From Paenibacillus sp. FSL R5-0490 (GTDB taxonomy: Bacteria; Bacillota; Bacilli; Bacillales; Cytobacillaceae): 58,073 bases of DNA. A program made the translations under genes and the position numbers. The DNA is taken from assembly GCF_001956215.1 (NCBI RefSeq), contig NZ_MRTQ01000029.1, positions 1 through 58,073 of the forward strand. The letters are read 5' to 3'. The notes under the pieces were generated by a model. The model was given only the letters and a program-made list of their open reading frames with translations, searched no databases and was not told the DNA's origin. Below, one piece after another: positions 19,600-29,500 of this stretch. Each line of letters starts with the position of its first letter. The first letter of the stretch is position 1.

Positions 19600-20418
19600 A
19601 TGAAATTTCGCAGAAGCGAACGGTTGATAGATATGACCAATTATTTATTGAACCATCCGCGTCAGCTGGTATCCTTAACTTTCTTTTCAGAAAGGTATGG
19701 TTCTGCCAAGTCTTCGATCAGTGAAGATCTCGCCATCATCAAAGAAACATTCGAGCAAAGAGGAATAGGCACGCTGCAGACCGTTTCCGGAGCAGCAGGC
19801 GGCGTCAAGTTCCATGTTAAAGTAACCGATGATGAAGCCCGGCCATTTATGGACGAGCTTTGCAGCTTAATTGCAAGCCCCGAAAGGCTTCTTCCCGGGG
19901 GCTACCTTTATATGACTGACATTCTCGGAGATCCTTTAATTGTTCAGCGTGCAGGCAGGCTTTTTGCCTCAGCCTTTGCGGATAAGCCCGTTGATGTGGT
20001 TATGACAGTAGCTACAAAGGGGATTCCGCTTGCTTATGCTGCCGCAAATTATCTCAATGTGCCCGTTGTGATCGTAAGACGTGACAGCAAGGTGACAGAA
20101 GGATCTACGGTAAGCATTAACTATGTGTCAGGCTCGGCTAAAAGGATTCAAACCATGGTTCTTTCGAAAAGAAGCCTGGCAGAGGGATCCAATGTCTTGA
20201 TCATTGACGATTTTATGAAAGCCGGCGGAACGGTTAATGGCATGGTCAGTATGCTGGAAGAATTCAAAGCAAATCTGGCGGGCATTGCTGTCCTGGTCGA
20301 GGCGGAAAAAGCAGAAGAACGGCTGGTTGATGAGTACCTTTCTCTTGTGCGTCTATCTGATGTTGATGTGAGGGAAAAGAAAATCAATGTAAGTGAAGGC
20401 AACTATTTTAAAAAATAA
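19600..20418 (+). CDS. purR: Purine operon repressor PurR
   Basis: A 272-residue repressor with an N-terminal winged helix (residues 1-73, MKFRRSERLIDMTNYLLN) and a PRT-fold domain. The PRPP-binding motif is VLIIDDFMKAGGTVNGM near residue 200. In B. subtilis it represses purine genes and is released by PRPP or by (p)ppGpp competition. The ATG follows GGGGGTTCC. Its promoter overlaps an inverted PurBox pair, and ridA follows 24 bases later, likely in the same transcript. Confidence 0.97.
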   Translation: MKFRRSERLIDMTNYLLNHPRQLVSLTFFSERYGSAKSSISEDLAIIKETFEQRGIGTLQTVSGAAGGVKFHVKVTDDEARPFMDELCSLIASPERLLPGGYLYMTDILGDPLIVQRAGRLFASAFADKPVDVVMTVATKGIPLAYAAANYLNVPVVIVRRDSKVTEGSTVSINYVSGSAKRIQTMVLSKRSLAEGSNVLIIDDFMKAGGTVNGMVSMLEEFKANLAGIAVLVEAEKAEERLVDEYLSLVRLSDVDVREKKINVSEGNYFKK

Positions 20419-20442
20419 TCATATTTTTTAGGGGGAGAATTC

Positions 20443-20817
20443 ATGAAAGTCATTCAAACGAATCAGGCACCGGCAGCAATTGGACCCTATTCTCAGGGGA
20501 TCACCGTAAATAACCTATTCTACAGCTCAGGCCAAATTCCGCTTACAGCAGAAGGCGTTATGGTGGATGGGGATGTAAAAGAACAGACGCATCAGGTATT
20601 TAAAAACCTCCAGGCTGTGCTTGAAGAAGCTGGCGCGACATTAAATACCGTGGTAAAAGCAACAGTATTTATCAAGGACATGAACGAATTTTCAGCCATC
20701 AATGAAGTGTATGGAGAATATTTCAGCACCCATAAGCCTGCACGCTCCTGTGTGGAAGTGGCACGCCTGCCGAAGGATGCCCTGGTGGAAATTGAAGTAG
20801 TAGCCCTTGTAAAATAA
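20443..20817 (+). CDS. ridA: Reactive intermediate deaminase RidA (YabJ)
   Basis: A 124-residue RidA/YjgF protein that hydrolyses reactive enamine and imine intermediates, for example 2-aminoacrylate from PLP enzymes. The motifs [21 protein letters not shown], the arginine in [19 protein letters not shown] and the family length are all present. In B. subtilis yabJ is cotranscribed with purR, and the close spacing here agrees. The ATG follows GGGGGAG. Confidence 0.96.
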   Translation: MKVIQTNQAPAAIGPYSQGITVNNLFYSSGQIPLTAEGVMVDGDVKEQTHQVFKNLQAVLEEAGATLNTVVKATVFIKDMNEFSAINEVYGEYFSTHKPARSCVEVARLPKDALVEIEVVALVK

Positions 20818-20836
20818 ATAATAACCGCAGCTCACT

Positions 20837-20863
20837 CGCTCGTTCATGTAACGGGCGTTTTTT
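20837..20863 (+). terminator. purR-ridA terminator
   Basis: Stem CGCTCGTT / AACGGGCG with loop CATGT, then a run of T. Confidence 0.88.
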
Positions 20864-20912
20864 ATTTGGAAAAATCTTTGAACAAAATATTCAAAAAATA
20901 TTTTTAATTAAA

Positions 20913-20939
20913 GAAGGAGATTCAGGAAATATGTTGAAT
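20913..20939 (+). promoter_or_regulatory. Sigma-H promoter of spoVG
   Basis: GAAGGAGAT (20913-20921), 13 bp, TGAAT (20935-20939) matches the sigma-H pattern RWAGGAnnT-N12/14-HGAAT. An AT-rich tract lies directly upstream (about 20866-20912), as in the AbrB-bound region of B. subtilis spoVG. Confidence 0.88.
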
Positions 20940-20983
20940 TTATACAATTAGGATTATATCTTCTCGAAAAGGTGGTGAACAGA

Positions 20984-21274
20984 ATGGAAGTGACAGACGT
21001 AAGATTACGCCGCGTTAATACGGATGGACGTATGAGGGCAATTGCATCTATTACGCTGGATCATGAATTTGTTGTTCATGATATTCGTGTGATTGATGGA
21101 AATAATGGCTTATTTGTAGCCATGCCCAGCAAACGTACTCCGGATGGGGAGTTCAGAGATATCGCGCACCCAATCAATTCAGGAACGCGAGGTAAAATCC
21201 AGGAGGCTGTATTAGCCGAGTACCACCGTTTAGGTGAATTAGAAGTGGAATTTGAAGAAGCCGGTGCTTCCTAA
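20984..21274 (+). CDS. spoVG: SpoVG regulator
   Basis: A 96-residue protein with the SpoVG N-terminus [19 protein letters not shown] and the segment [20 protein letters not shown]. It is an RNA- or DNA-binding protein that affects asymmetric septation and, in other Firmicutes, virulence genes. The ATG at 20984 has AAAGGTGGTG upstream. A sigma-H promoter precedes it, and two terminators follow. Confidence 0.97.
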   Translation: MEVTDVRLRRVNTDGRMRAIASITLDHEFVVHDIRVIDGNNGLFVAMPSKRTPDGEFRDIAHPINSGTRGKIQEAVLAEYHRLGELEVEFEEAGAS

Positions 21275-21290
21275 GAAAATAAATCAACAA

Positions 21291-21320
21291 GGGCCTACTT
21301 CATAAGTAAGGCTCTTTTTT
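21291..21320 (+). terminator. spoVG terminator 1
   Basis: Stem GGGCCTACTT / AAGTAAGGCTC with a one-base bulge, followed by TTTTTT. Confidence 0.82.
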
Positions 21321-21341
21321 ATTTCAGCTGTGGGAAAATTA

Positions 21342-21385
21342 AGCTCTAAGACCCCTAGTTAATGGCGGTGCTTAGGGCTTTTTTT
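21342..21385 (+). terminator. spoVG terminator 2
   Basis: Stem AGCTCTAAG / CTTAGGGCT around a 20-base loop, then seven T. It backs up terminator 1. Confidence 0.82.
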
Positions 21386-21482
21386 CTTTCTGTCCATTAC
21401 CCTTTCTATAATAAAAATAAACCATTTCTTCAAAAAATACCGTTTATGGTAATGACAATTATTTGTACTTTGTCATCAATTC

Positions 21483-21511
21483 TTGAAATAAGAGCCCATT
21501 TAAGATATATT
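21483..21511 (+). promoter_or_regulatory. glmU promoter
   Basis: TTGAAA (21483-21488), 17 bp, TATATT (21506-21511), ahead of the GGAGG ribosome binding site of glmU. Confidence 0.75.
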
Positions 21512-21547
21512 CGTTATGGATAAAAAGGTTAAAATGGAGGCCTGTAA

Positions 21548-22921
21548 ATGTCTAATCGATACGCGGTTATTTTAGCCGCAGGCCAGGGAACAAGAATGAA
21601 GTCAAAGCTTTACAAAGTACTTCACCCTGTATGCGGCAAACCGATGGTTCAACATGTCGTTGATCAAGTTACAAAGCTTAACATAAAAGAAATTGTCACG
21701 ATTACTGGGCACGGAGCAGAAATGGTGGAGCAGCAGCTTGGATCAAGCAGCAAATATGCTCTTCAGGAGGAGCAGCTGGGCACCGCACATGCGGTTATGC
21801 AGGCCCGCGAAATGCTTGAAGGCAAAGAGGGTGTGACCATCGTAGTCTGCGGAGATACACCGCTCATCAGGCATGAAACGATGGAAGCACTTTTTAAGCA
21901 TCATGAAGAGCTTTCTGCCAAAGCGACTATTTTAACAGCTCATGCGGAAAACCCATTCGGATATGGACGCGTGATCCGCAATGACATGGGGATGGTTGAA
22001 AAAATCGTTGAACAGAAAGATGCTTCTGACGATGAACGCAAGATAAAAGAAATCAATACTGGGACTTATTGCTTTGATAATAAGGCTTTGTTTGAAGCCT
22101 TGAACAAAGTAACAAATGATAATGTGCAGGGTGAATATTACCTTCCGGATGTAATTGAGATTCTGAAAAATGAAGGGGAGGTCGTTACGGCCTACCAGAC
22201 AGCTGATTTTGGCGAGACTCTGGGTGTCAATGACCGGGTAGCCTTATCCCAGGCAGAATCATTCATGAAACAGCGGATTAATGAAGAACATATGCGTAAC
22301 GGCGTGACCATTATCGATCCGTCAAACACATATATTGGTGCGGATGTGAAAATTGGCTCTGATACAGTTCTTTACCCTGGAACCATCATTTCCGGTAATA
22401 CCATCATTGGTTCTGAGTGTGTGATCGGACCAAATACGGAGATTTCTGATTGCCATATTGGAGAAGGCACAGTGATCCGCCAGTCTGCAGCACATGACAG
22501 CCATATCGGTTCACAAGTGAATATTGGGCCGTTTGCTCACATTCGTCCGCAATCAGATATTCATGATGAAGTGAAAATCGGCAACTTTGTTGAAGTGAAG
22601 AAGTCTGTTTTCGGAAAAGGAAGCAAAGCCTCTCACCTGAGCTATATTGGCGATGCAGAAGTAGGCAAGGATGTTAACCTGGGCTGCGGCTCAATCACTG
22701 TTAACTATGACGGCAAAAATAAGTACCTGACCAAAATCGAAGATGGTGTATTCATTGGATGCAACTCCAATCTCGTGGCACCGGTAACGATTGGCGAAGG
22801 TGCATATGTAGCAGCAGGCTCGACGATTACTGAAGATGTGCCGGGAAAAGCCCTATCAATTGCCCGCGCACGCCAGGTGAACAAGGAAAACTACACGCAA
22901 AACTTAAACATTAAGAAATAA
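21548..22921 (+). CDS. glmU: Bifunctional GlcN-1-P acetyltransferase / UDP-GlcNAc pyrophosphorylase
   Basis: A 457-residue bifunctional enzyme making UDP-GlcNAc for peptidoglycan and teichoic acid. The N-terminal nucleotidyltransferase carries [20 protein letters not shown] near residue 9, and [10 protein letters not shown]. The C-terminal half (from about 250) is a left-handed beta-helix of hexapeptide repeats with the acetyltransferase residues in [12 protein letters not shown] and VNYDG. Full length. The ATG follows GGAGG. prs follows after 44 bases without a terminator. Confidence 0.97.
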   Translation: MSNRYAVILAAGQGTRMKSKLYKVLHPVCGKPMVQHVVDQVTKLNIKEIVTITGHGAEMVEQQLGSSSKYALQEEQLGTAHAVMQAREMLEGKEGVTIVVCGDTPLIRHETMEALFKHHEELSAKATILTAHAENPFGYGRVIRNDMGMVEKIVEQKDASDDERKIKEINTGTYCFDNKALFEALNKVTNDNVQGEYYLPDVIEILKNEGEVVTAYQTADFGETLGVNDRVALSQAESFMKQRINEEHMRNGVTIIDPSNTYIGADVKIGSDTVLYPGTIISGNTIIGSECVIGPNTEISDCHIGEGTVIRQSAAHDSHIGSQVNIGPFAHIRPQSDIHDEVKIGNFVEVKKSVFGKGSKASHLSYIGDAEVGKDVNLGCGSITVNYDGKNKYLTKIEDGVFIGCNSNLVAPVTIGEGAYVAAGSTITEDVPGKALSIARARQVNKENYTQNLNIKK

Positions 22922-22965
22922 ACCGAACTTTCTATTTGTTAGAAATAAATCGATGGAGGCCCAAA

Positions 22966-23922
22966 ATGTCAAACCAGTATTTAGATCCAAATTTAAAGGT
23001 GTTCAGTTTAAATTCAAACCGCAAGCTGGCTGCAGAAATCGCCAATGTGATTGGTGTGGAGCTTGGTAAATGTTCCGTAACGCGCTTCAGCGACGGCGAA
23101 ATCCAAATTAACATTGAAGAAAGCATCCGTGGATGCGATGTGTATGTGATCCAGTCTACGAGCTCTCCTGTCAATGAGCATTTAATGGAGCTTTTGATCA
23201 TGATTGATGCTCTTAAGCGTGCATCTGCCAAGACCATCAACATCGTAATGCCTTACTATGGCTATGCCCGCCAGGACCGTAAAGCAAGAGCGCGTGAGCC
23301 GATTACAGCTAAGCTTGCAGCAAACCTTTTGGAAACTGCTGGTGCAACCCGTGTGATTACACTTGACCTGCATGCGCCGCAAATTCAAGGATTCTTTGAT
23401 ATTCCTATCGACCATTTAATGGGTGTGCCAATCCTTTCTGATTACTTTAAGAACAAAATGATGGATGGCGACATCGTAATCGTGTCACCTGACCACGGCG
23501 GTGTAACACGTGCGCGTAAAATGGCTGATCGCTTAAAAGCGCCGATTGCCATCATTGACAAGCGCCGTCCAAGACCAAATGTGGCTGAAGTCATGAACAT
23601 TGTAGGGAACATCGATGGAAAAACGGCCATCTTAATCGACGATATCATTGATACTGCCGGAACGATTACATTAGCAGCAAATGCCCTGATCGAAAACGGT
23701 GCATCAGAAGTGTATGCATGCTGTACACACCCGGTTCTATCCGGACCTGCCATCGAAAGAATTGAAAACTCAACCATCAAAGAATTGGTTGTGACAAACT
23801 CAATCACTCTTCCAGAAGAGAAGAAAACAGACAAGATTGTCGAACTTTCCGTAGCACCGCTAATCGGTGAAGCGATCATCCGCGTTCATGAAGAGCAATC
23901 TGTCAGCACTCTGTTTGATTGA
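22966..23922 (+). CDS. prs: Ribose-phosphate pyrophosphokinase
   Basis: A 318-residue PRPP synthase feeding purine, pyrimidine, histidine and tryptophan synthesis. The flexible loop [14 protein letters not shown] (near residue 103) and the PRPP-binding [10 protein letters not shown] (near 223) are intact. The ATG at 22966 has GGAGG upstream, and [18 protein letters not shown] aligns with relatives; the upstream in-frame reading starts before the ribosome binding site. It is probably cotranscribed with glmU. Confidence 0.97.
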   Translation: MSNQYLDPNLKVFSLNSNRKLAAEIANVIGVELGKCSVTRFSDGEIQINIEESIRGCDVYVIQSTSSPVNEHLMELLIMIDALKRASAKTINIVMPYYGYARQDRKARAREPITAKLAANLLETAGATRVITLDLHAPQIQGFFDIPIDHLMGVPILSDYFKNKMMDGDIVIVSPDHGGVTRARKMADRLKAPIAIIDKRRPRPNVAEVMNIVGNIDGKTAILIDDIIDTAGTITLAANALIENGASEVYACCTHPVLSGPAIERIENSTIKELVVTNSITLPEEKKTDKIVELSVAPLIGEAIIRVHEEQSVSTLFD

Positions 23923-23938
23923 TTATAAAATAACTGCC

Positions 23939-23962
23939 CAGGCTTGCTGCAAAGCAAGCCTG
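23939..23962 (+). terminator. Hairpin after prs
   Basis: A perfect 10-bp stem CAGGCTTGCT / AGCAAGCCTG with loop GCAA. The T run after it is poor, so termination may be partial. Confidence 0.55.
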
Positions 23963-24007
23963 ATTTACGTTCTTTCTGAAAATAATAAATCTGTAAAAAA
24001 CAAAAAC

Positions 24008-24033
24008 GTTTAGACTTCCTCGTTTTAGGGCAT
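24008..24033 (+). promoter_or_regulatory. Sigma-B promoter of ctc
   Basis: GTTTAG (24008-24013), 14 bp, GGGCAT (24028-24033), one base off the sigma-B hexamers GTTTAA and GGGTAT in each half. ctc is a classical sigma-B gene in B. subtilis. Confidence 0.82.
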
Positions 24034-24082
24034 TTTTTTATATAGACAAGACTATTTTTAAAATGAGGAAGGGGACGTATTT

Positions 24083-24733
24083 ATGACAGCTGTATTGCAG
24101 GCAAAAGAAAGAAAAGGTTCACGCAACTCTAACTTAACTTCACTGCGCAAGGAAGGGAATATTCCGGCCGTTGTGTATGGTTCAAAGCTGCAAAGCAAAT
24201 CAATCTACTTAAGCGAAGCCGATTTTCTGAAGACGATAAAGGAAGTAGGCAGAAATGGCGTATTTTCATTGGATGTGGATGGAAGCAAGCATGAAGTGGT
24301 GCTTAGTGACTACCAATCCAATCCGATTAGAAATGCAATTGTCCATGCCGACTTTCTTGCGGTAGACATGAACAAGGAAATGACGGCAGATGTACGCGTC
24401 GTCTTAACTGGAGATGCAGCAGGTGTGAAAGATGGAGGCGTGATGCAGCAATCTATGCATGAAGTCTCAGTCACAGCGACACCAAATAATATTCCATCCT
24501 CTGTTGAAGTGGATGTAACGAACCTCCAGGTAAATGAGACCCTGACAGTCGCCGATATCAAAGCAAATCGCGGCTATGAAATAAACAATGAAGAAGACAC
24601 GGTTATCGCTTCCATCCTTCCTCCAAGACAGGAAGAAGAAATCAACAGCGGTGAAGAACAGGAAGCGGGAACACCTGAAAATGAAGAAGGCAGAGAAACA
24701 ACAGCAGATGAAGATAAATCAGGCGAAGAATAA
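24083..24733 (+). CDS. ctc: General stress protein Ctc / ribosomal protein bL25
   Basis: A 216-residue bL25 (TL5/CTC) protein that binds 5S rRNA. The N-terminal L25 domain has AKERKGSRNSNLTSLRKEGNIPAVVYG. The C-terminal CTC domain follows from about residue 95. The last 35 residues are very acidic and glutamate-rich, a common variable tail. The ATG follows AGGAAGGGG. A sigma-B promoter places it in the general stress regulon. Confidence 0.95.
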   Translation: MTAVLQAKERKGSRNSNLTSLRKEGNIPAVVYGSKLQSKSIYLSEADFLKTIKEVGRNGVFSLDVDGSKHEVVLSDYQSNPIRNAIVHADFLAVDMNKEMTADVRVVLTGDAAGVKDGGVMQQSMHEVSVTATPNNIPSSVEVDVTNLQVNETLTVADIKANRGYEINNEEDTVIASILPPRQEEEINSGEEQEAGTPENEEGRETTADEDKSGEE

Positions 24734-24752
24734 GCTCAGGGAAGCTATTCTT

Positions 24753-24790
24753 ACAGGGGCTTTGCATTATGGCAAGCCCCTGTTTGCTTG
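24753..24790 (+). terminator. ctc terminator
   Basis: Long stem ACAGGGGCTT / AAGCCCCTGT with a short internal mismatch, followed by TTTGCTTGGGTTT, a modest T run. Confidence 0.7.
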
Positions 24791-24849
24791 GGTTTGAAAT
24801 GAGCTTGCATTTGCACGGCTTTGCACAGCCTGGGGCAGCTTTGGACAGA

Positions 24850-25110
24850 GGAAGCGGGAAACGAGTGGTTAGAGTCAGAACCTGGTCCAACTTCTGACAC
24901 AAAAAGCGGGAAACGGGTTGTTAGAGTCAGAACCTGGCCCAACTTCGGACACAAAAAGCGGGAAACGAGTTGGTAGAGTCGGAACCTGGTCCAACTTCGA
25001 ACACAAAAAGCAGGAAACGCGCCCGCAGAGTCCGAACCCGACTCAACTTCGGACACAGAGACCGAAAAAAGAACCCGCAGAGTCAGAACGCATCAAACCA
25101 GAATCTTCTT
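24850..25110. repeat. 52-bp tandem repeat array between ctc and pth
   Basis: Four units with exact 52-bp spacing (AGCGGG or AGCAGG near 24854, 24906, 24958 and 25010) and a decayed fifth. Each unit holds GAAACG, AGAGTC, GAACC and CAACTTC. The outer units can form GTCAGAA / TTCTGAC and GTCCGAA / TTCGGAC hairpins. Since 52 is not a multiple of three, the frame shifts at each unit, so the array is unlikely to code for protein. Confidence 0.88.
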
Positions 25111-25159
25111 ACCGAACCACACACTTTCTACTATAATAAAAAAGAGAATAGATTAAGTC

Positions 25160-25203
25160 AGCGCACACGCCCGGTAATTCGCGGGCTAACCTGCGCTTTT
25201 CTA
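25160..25203 (+). repeat. Hairpin resembling the family I leader element, at pth
   Basis: AGCGC and GCGCT enclose GCCCG / CGGGC, ending CTGCGCTTTTCTAA and then the pth ribosome binding site GGGGTGAG. The 3' ending resembles the family I elements, but the CTCGAG core and 5' signature are missing, so membership is tentative. Confidence 0.4.
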
Positions 25204-25218
25204 ATATGGGGTGAGAAA

Positions 25219-25779
25219 ATGAAATTAATTGTAGGGCTGGGGAATCCCGGCAAGCAGTATGATAAAACGAGGCACAATATTGGCTTTGATGTGATTGATG
25301 TTTTGTCGGACCGGCTGAATATTCCTCTGAATCAGGCCAAGCTGAAAGGCGTATTTGGCACAGGGTATGTGAACGGGGAAAAAGTCTTTTTGCTTAAGCC
25401 TCTTACATATATGAATTTATCCGGAGAGTCCATCCGCGCTGTTATGGATTATTTCGAGATTAATGATGATGAACTTGTAGTCATCTATGATGATCTGGAT
25501 CTTCCAGTGGGCAAGATTCGGCTCCGCCAAAAAGGGAGCGCCGGCGGCCACAATGGAATCAAATCGACCATCGCACATATGGGAACACAGGAGTTTAACA
25601 GAATCCGAGTGGGGATCGACCGTCCGCCAAGCGGCATGAAGGTGCCGGACTATGTGCTCGGCCGCTTCACGAAAGAAGAACAGGCCATCATGGACGAAAC
25701 GGCTAAAAAGTGCGCAGATGCCTGTGAGGAATGGTTCAGAAAACCATTTTTACAGGTTATGAACGATTTTAACCAATAA
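25219..25779 (+). CDS. pth: Peptidyl-tRNA hydrolase
   Basis: A 186-residue enzyme that recycles peptidyl-tRNA released from stalled ribosomes. Catalytic residues lie in [18 protein letters not shown] (the histidine of TRHNIG), [11 protein letters not shown] and [15 protein letters not shown], with [11 protein letters not shown] following. The ATG at 25219 has GGGGTGAG upstream; the long upstream open frame is a by-product of the repeat array. A hairpin element lies immediately ahead. Confidence 0.96.
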   Translation: MKLIVGLGNPGKQYDKTRHNIGFDVIDVLSDRLNIPLNQAKLKGVFGTGYVNGEKVFLLKPLTYMNLSGESIRAVMDYFEINDDELVVIYDDLDLPVGKIRLRQKGSAGGHNGIKSTIAHMGTQEFNRIRVGIDRPPSGMKVPDYVLGRFTKEEQAIMDETAKKCADACEEWFRKPFLQVMNDFNQ

Positions 25780-25846
25780 TCTTCATATTTTATTAATCTT
25801 TTCATAGAATAATGTATCTCACCTTTGGCGGCAGCGCCGGATGCGT

Positions 25847-25876
25847 GAATAAGTTCCCTGCCCGGAGTCCATACTA
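25847..25876 (+). promoter_or_regulatory. Sigma-F promoter of fin
   Basis: GAATA (25847-25851), 15 bp, GTCCATACTA (25867-25876): 4 of 5 and 9 of 10-compatible positions against GYATA and GGnnAnAnTR. CATACTA would also suit sigma-G. Confidence 0.7.
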
Positions 25877-25909
25877 GGATATATGGACAGTTTAACGGGA
25901 GGGACAGGC

Positions 25910-26140
25910 ATGGCTATTCATTATCATTGCCGTCATTGCGGAACAAAGATTGGTTCAATAGAGAACTGCTCTGTTTACTCAGAGCAGCTTGGCTTCCATA
26001 AGCTAAACGATCAGGAACGTCAGGAGATGATCTCGTATGATCAATCAGGAGATATGCATGTAAGAGCGATCTGTGAGGATTGCCAGGAATCACTTGAACG
26101 CAATCCGGATTATCATCAGCAGGACTTTATTATTCATTAA
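25910..26140 (+). CDS. fin: Anti-sigma-F factor Fin (YabK)
   Basis: A 76-residue zinc-type protein with HCRHCGTKIG near the N-terminus and CEDCQESLERNP near residue 60. In B. subtilis Fin is made in the forespore under sigma-F, then inhibits sigma-F to help switch to sigma-G. The ATG at 25910 has GGGAGG upstream. A sigma-F-type promoter precedes it and a terminator follows. Its pairing in one window with gin, which restrains sigma-G and sigma-E, is noteworthy. Confidence 0.93.
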   Translation: MAIHYHCRHCGTKIGSIENCSVYSEQLGFHKLNDQERQEMISYDQSGDMHVRAICEDCQESLERNPDYHQQDFIIH

Positions 26141-26143
26141 CAA

Positions 26144-26170
26144 GCTTTGGAGGCAATCCAAAGCGTTTTT
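26144..26170 (+). terminator. fin terminator
   Basis: Eight-bp stem GCTTTGGA / TCCAAAGC with loop GGCAA, then GTTTTT. Confidence 0.88.
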
Positions 26171-26370
26171 CTATTTCTGTTTTGAGGCATCATCAAATTT
26201 AATAGAAACCGTTCTATAGTTTCTTGTTGGATCCTTATTTTATTTAGTAAGATTAATGATAGGAAAATGGATTTTGCAGACTGTCAGTTCTCTGGCTCAA
26301 TGGGGCCTGGAATGACATCTGCCTTTTGGCGGTTAAACTGCCGGAGCGCTTTTTTAAAATAAATGAATTT

Positions 26371-26450
26371 TTGAATATCGAGAACTGTCTGGCTCCAGCG
26401 CCTGCCCCCCTCGAGGAGTCGGGGGTGATCAAGGAGCTTGCGCTTTTCTA
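26371..26450 (+). repeat. Family I leader element, first tandem copy at mfd
   Basis: Signature GAGAACTGTCTGGCTCCAGCGCC, then CCCCCCTCGAGG, GGGGG and GGAGCTTGCGCTTTTCT. CCCCC / GGGGG forms a stem capped by the TCGAGGAGTC region. Upstream, 26171-26370 holds no gene I can support. Confidence 0.8.
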
Positions 26451-26470
26451 AAAAGATAAGAAAATATAAC

Positions 26471-26550
26471 TTTTAACTTCGAGAACTGTCTAGCTCCAGC
26501 GCCTACCCCCTCGAGGAGTCGGGGGTGGGCAAGGCGCTTACGCTTTTCTT
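26471..26550 (+). repeat. Family I leader element, second tandem copy at mfd
   Basis: A direct repeat of the previous element 101 bp downstream: GAGAACTGTCTAGCTCC, AGCGCC, CCCCC-TCGAGGAGTC-GGGGG, then AAGGCGCTTACGCTTTTCTT. AGCGCC and GGCGCT close the outer stem. It ends two bases before the mfd ribosome binding site AGGAGGGG. Confidence 0.85.
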
Positions 26551-26565
26551 ATAGGAGGGGCTTTC

Positions 26566-29500
26566 ATGTTTGGTCTTAAAGAGATTATTAGCCGGCAGGA
26601 TGATGTAAGTTCCATCTTGTCTGGCATTGAGGAAGGACTGAGGGAGCAGATGCTTGCCGGTTTATCAGGATCGGCACGCACCTTGTTTTTGTCTTCCATA
26701 TATGAGCAATCGGGAAGGCCGATGCTTGTTGTAACGCATAACCTTCTGCAGGCACAGAAGCTATATGATGATATCGTCAATCTGGCAGGAGATTCAGAAG
26801 TGTTTTTGTATCCTGCCAATGAATTGATCGCAGCTGAAATGGGGATTGCAAGCCCCGAGTTAAAGGCCCAGCGGATTGAGGCTTTAAATTATTGGAGTAC
26901 ACATAAGACAGGTATCATGATCGTCCCGATGGCCGGGCTAAGAAAAATTCTTCCGCCTCCAAACCACTGGACACAATACCAGCTGTCTTTAAAAATAGGC
27001 GATGATTTGACTGATGATCAATTAAAAAGATTTGTTCAGATGGGCTATGTCCGTTCTGAGATGGTTTCTTCGCCAGGAGAATTCAGTGTCAGGGGCGGAA
27101 TCATTGATATCTATCCACTGACTGAAGCAGACCCGGTAAGGATTGAGCTGTTTGATACGGAAGTGGATTCGATCCGGACCTTTTCTTTGGAGGATCAGAG
27201 ATCAAAAGAAAAACTAACCGAGATTTCAATTGGCCCGGCAACTGAAATCCCTCTTGATTCAAAGCACTTCGAGACCATAATTGAAAAACTGGAAAAAGGC
27301 CTGGGATCAAGCCTGAAAAAATTGAAAGACGATAAAGCGAAAACGCAGCTTGCCCAGAATGTTGGCTATGAATTAGAACAGCTGCGAATGGGGAACAAGC
27401 CTGAACAGCTTTTTAAATACCTTTCGTTTGCCTTTGAGGAAGGAAGTAGTTTAGTAGACTATCTCCCTGCCAATGGCTTAATTTTCATTGATGAAATCAG
27501 CCGTGTTCAGGAAATGAACGACTCCCTTGATAAGGAGGAGGCTGAGTGGTATACAAGTCTCTTAGGCGAGGGCCAGATCATTCATGATGTGAAGGTATCC
27601 CACACTTTAAAAGAGTTTCTGCACCGCTCCAGGCATCCGATCACGTATATGTCTCTGTTCCTGAGACATGTACCGAATACCAACCCGCAAAACATCATTA
27701 ATGTCACCTGTAAACAGATGCAGAATTTCCATGGACAGATGCATGTGCTGAAAAGCGAGCTGGACAGATGGAAAAAAGGCAGATATTCGGTCGTATTCCT
27801 GGGCCCTGATGAAGAGCGGATCAAAAAACTGCAGAGAGTGCTTGAAGACTACGAGATTGAAGCGGCGTTTGTGAGTGAGAAGGACCCGGTTTTAACAGGG
27901 AAAATCCAAATTACAGAGGGCAGTCTGCAGACCGGCTTTGAGCTTCCAGGGCAAAAGCTGGCCGTTATTACGGAAGAAGAGCTTTTTAACAAACGGACGA
28001 AAAAGAAGGCCCGCAGGCAAAAGCTTTCAAATGCGGAAAGAATCAAAAGCTATTCCGAACTGAAGGTTGGGGACTATGTCGTTCACGTCAATCACGGGAT
28101 CGGAAAATACCTGGGGATTGAAACCCTTGAGATTAATGGAGTCCATAAAGATTATCTCCATATCCGCTACCAGGGCAGCGACAAGCTGTATGTGCCGGTG
28201 GAGCAGATTGATCTTGTCCAGAAATATGTCGGCTCCGAAGCAAAAGAGCCTAAAATTTATAAGCTGGGCGGAAACGACTGGAAGAGGGTTAAGAAGAAGG
28301 TTCAATCATCTGTTCAGGATATTGCAGATGATCTGATCAAGCTTTATGCAGAGCGCGAGGCATCAAAAGGATTTGCCTTCAATCCGGATGGGGATATGCA
28401 AAGAGAGTTTGAAGCGGCCTTCCCTTACCAGGAAACAGAGGACCAGATCCGCTCCATCCATGAAATTAAGAAGGATATGGAGAGGGAGCGCCCGATGGAC
28501 CGCTTATTATGCGGAGATGTGGGCTATGGGAAAACAGAAGTGGCCATTCGTGCTGCCTTTAAGGCAATTGCAGATGGAAAACAGGTTGCCATCCTCGTTC
28601 CGACGACGATCCTGGCTCAGCAGCATTATGAAACGATGAGAGAGAGATTCCAGGATTACCCAATCGAAATTGGGCTATTAAGCCGATTCAGAACAAAAAA
28701 ACAGCAGACCGAAACGCTTAAGGGCTTAAAGGCAGGGACTATTGACGTAGTTGTCGGCACACACCGGATTTTATCAAAGGATATCCAGTATAGAGATTTA
28801 GGCCTGCTCATTATTGATGAAGAGCAGCGCTTTGGCGTGACACATAAAGAAAAGATCAAGCAGCTTAAGACCAATGTGGATGTCCTTACCCTGACAGCCA
28901 CGCCAATCCCGAGAACCCTTCATATGTCAATGCTTGGCGTTCGTGACCTTTCAGTTATTGAAACACCGCCTGAAAACCGATTCCCGGTTCAGACCTATGT
29001 GATGGAATACAACGGTGCACTGGTTCGTGAAGCCATTGAAAGAGAACTGGCGAGGGATGGACAGGTCTATTTTCTATATAACCGGGTGGAGGATATAGAA
29101 CGAAAAGCCGAGGAAATATCCATGCTGGTTCCAGATGCAAGGGTAACATATGCCCATGGGAAAATGACGGAAAATGAGTTAGAATCTGTTATGTTAAGCT
29201 TCCTTGAAGGCGAGTCCGATGTTCTCGTCAGCACAACGATTATTGAAACAGGCGTAGATATTCCAAATGTCAACACGCTGATTGTCCATGATGCAGACAA
29301 AATGGGTCTGTCCCAGCTTTATCAGCTCAGGGGCCGGGTTGGCCGTTCCAACAGGGTTGCCTACGCGTATTTTACGTATCGAAAAGATAAAGTATTAACA
29401 GAAGTAGCTGAAAAGCGGCTTCAGGCCATAAAGGAATTTACGGAGCTCGGTTCAGGGTTCAAGATTGCCATGCGGGATTTATCCATCAGGGGTGCCGGCA

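Noticed and set aside
24751..25056. Repeated frames in the ctc-pth array that look like a repetitive protein
   Set aside because: The unit is 52 bp, so the frame shifts each time. The apparent repeats arise in several frames on both strands without start signals.
26281..26376. 31-codon frame starting ATGGATTTTGCAGAC between fin and mfd
   Set aside because: Weak ribosome binding site, no distinctive composition, and it runs into the repeat-rich mfd leader.
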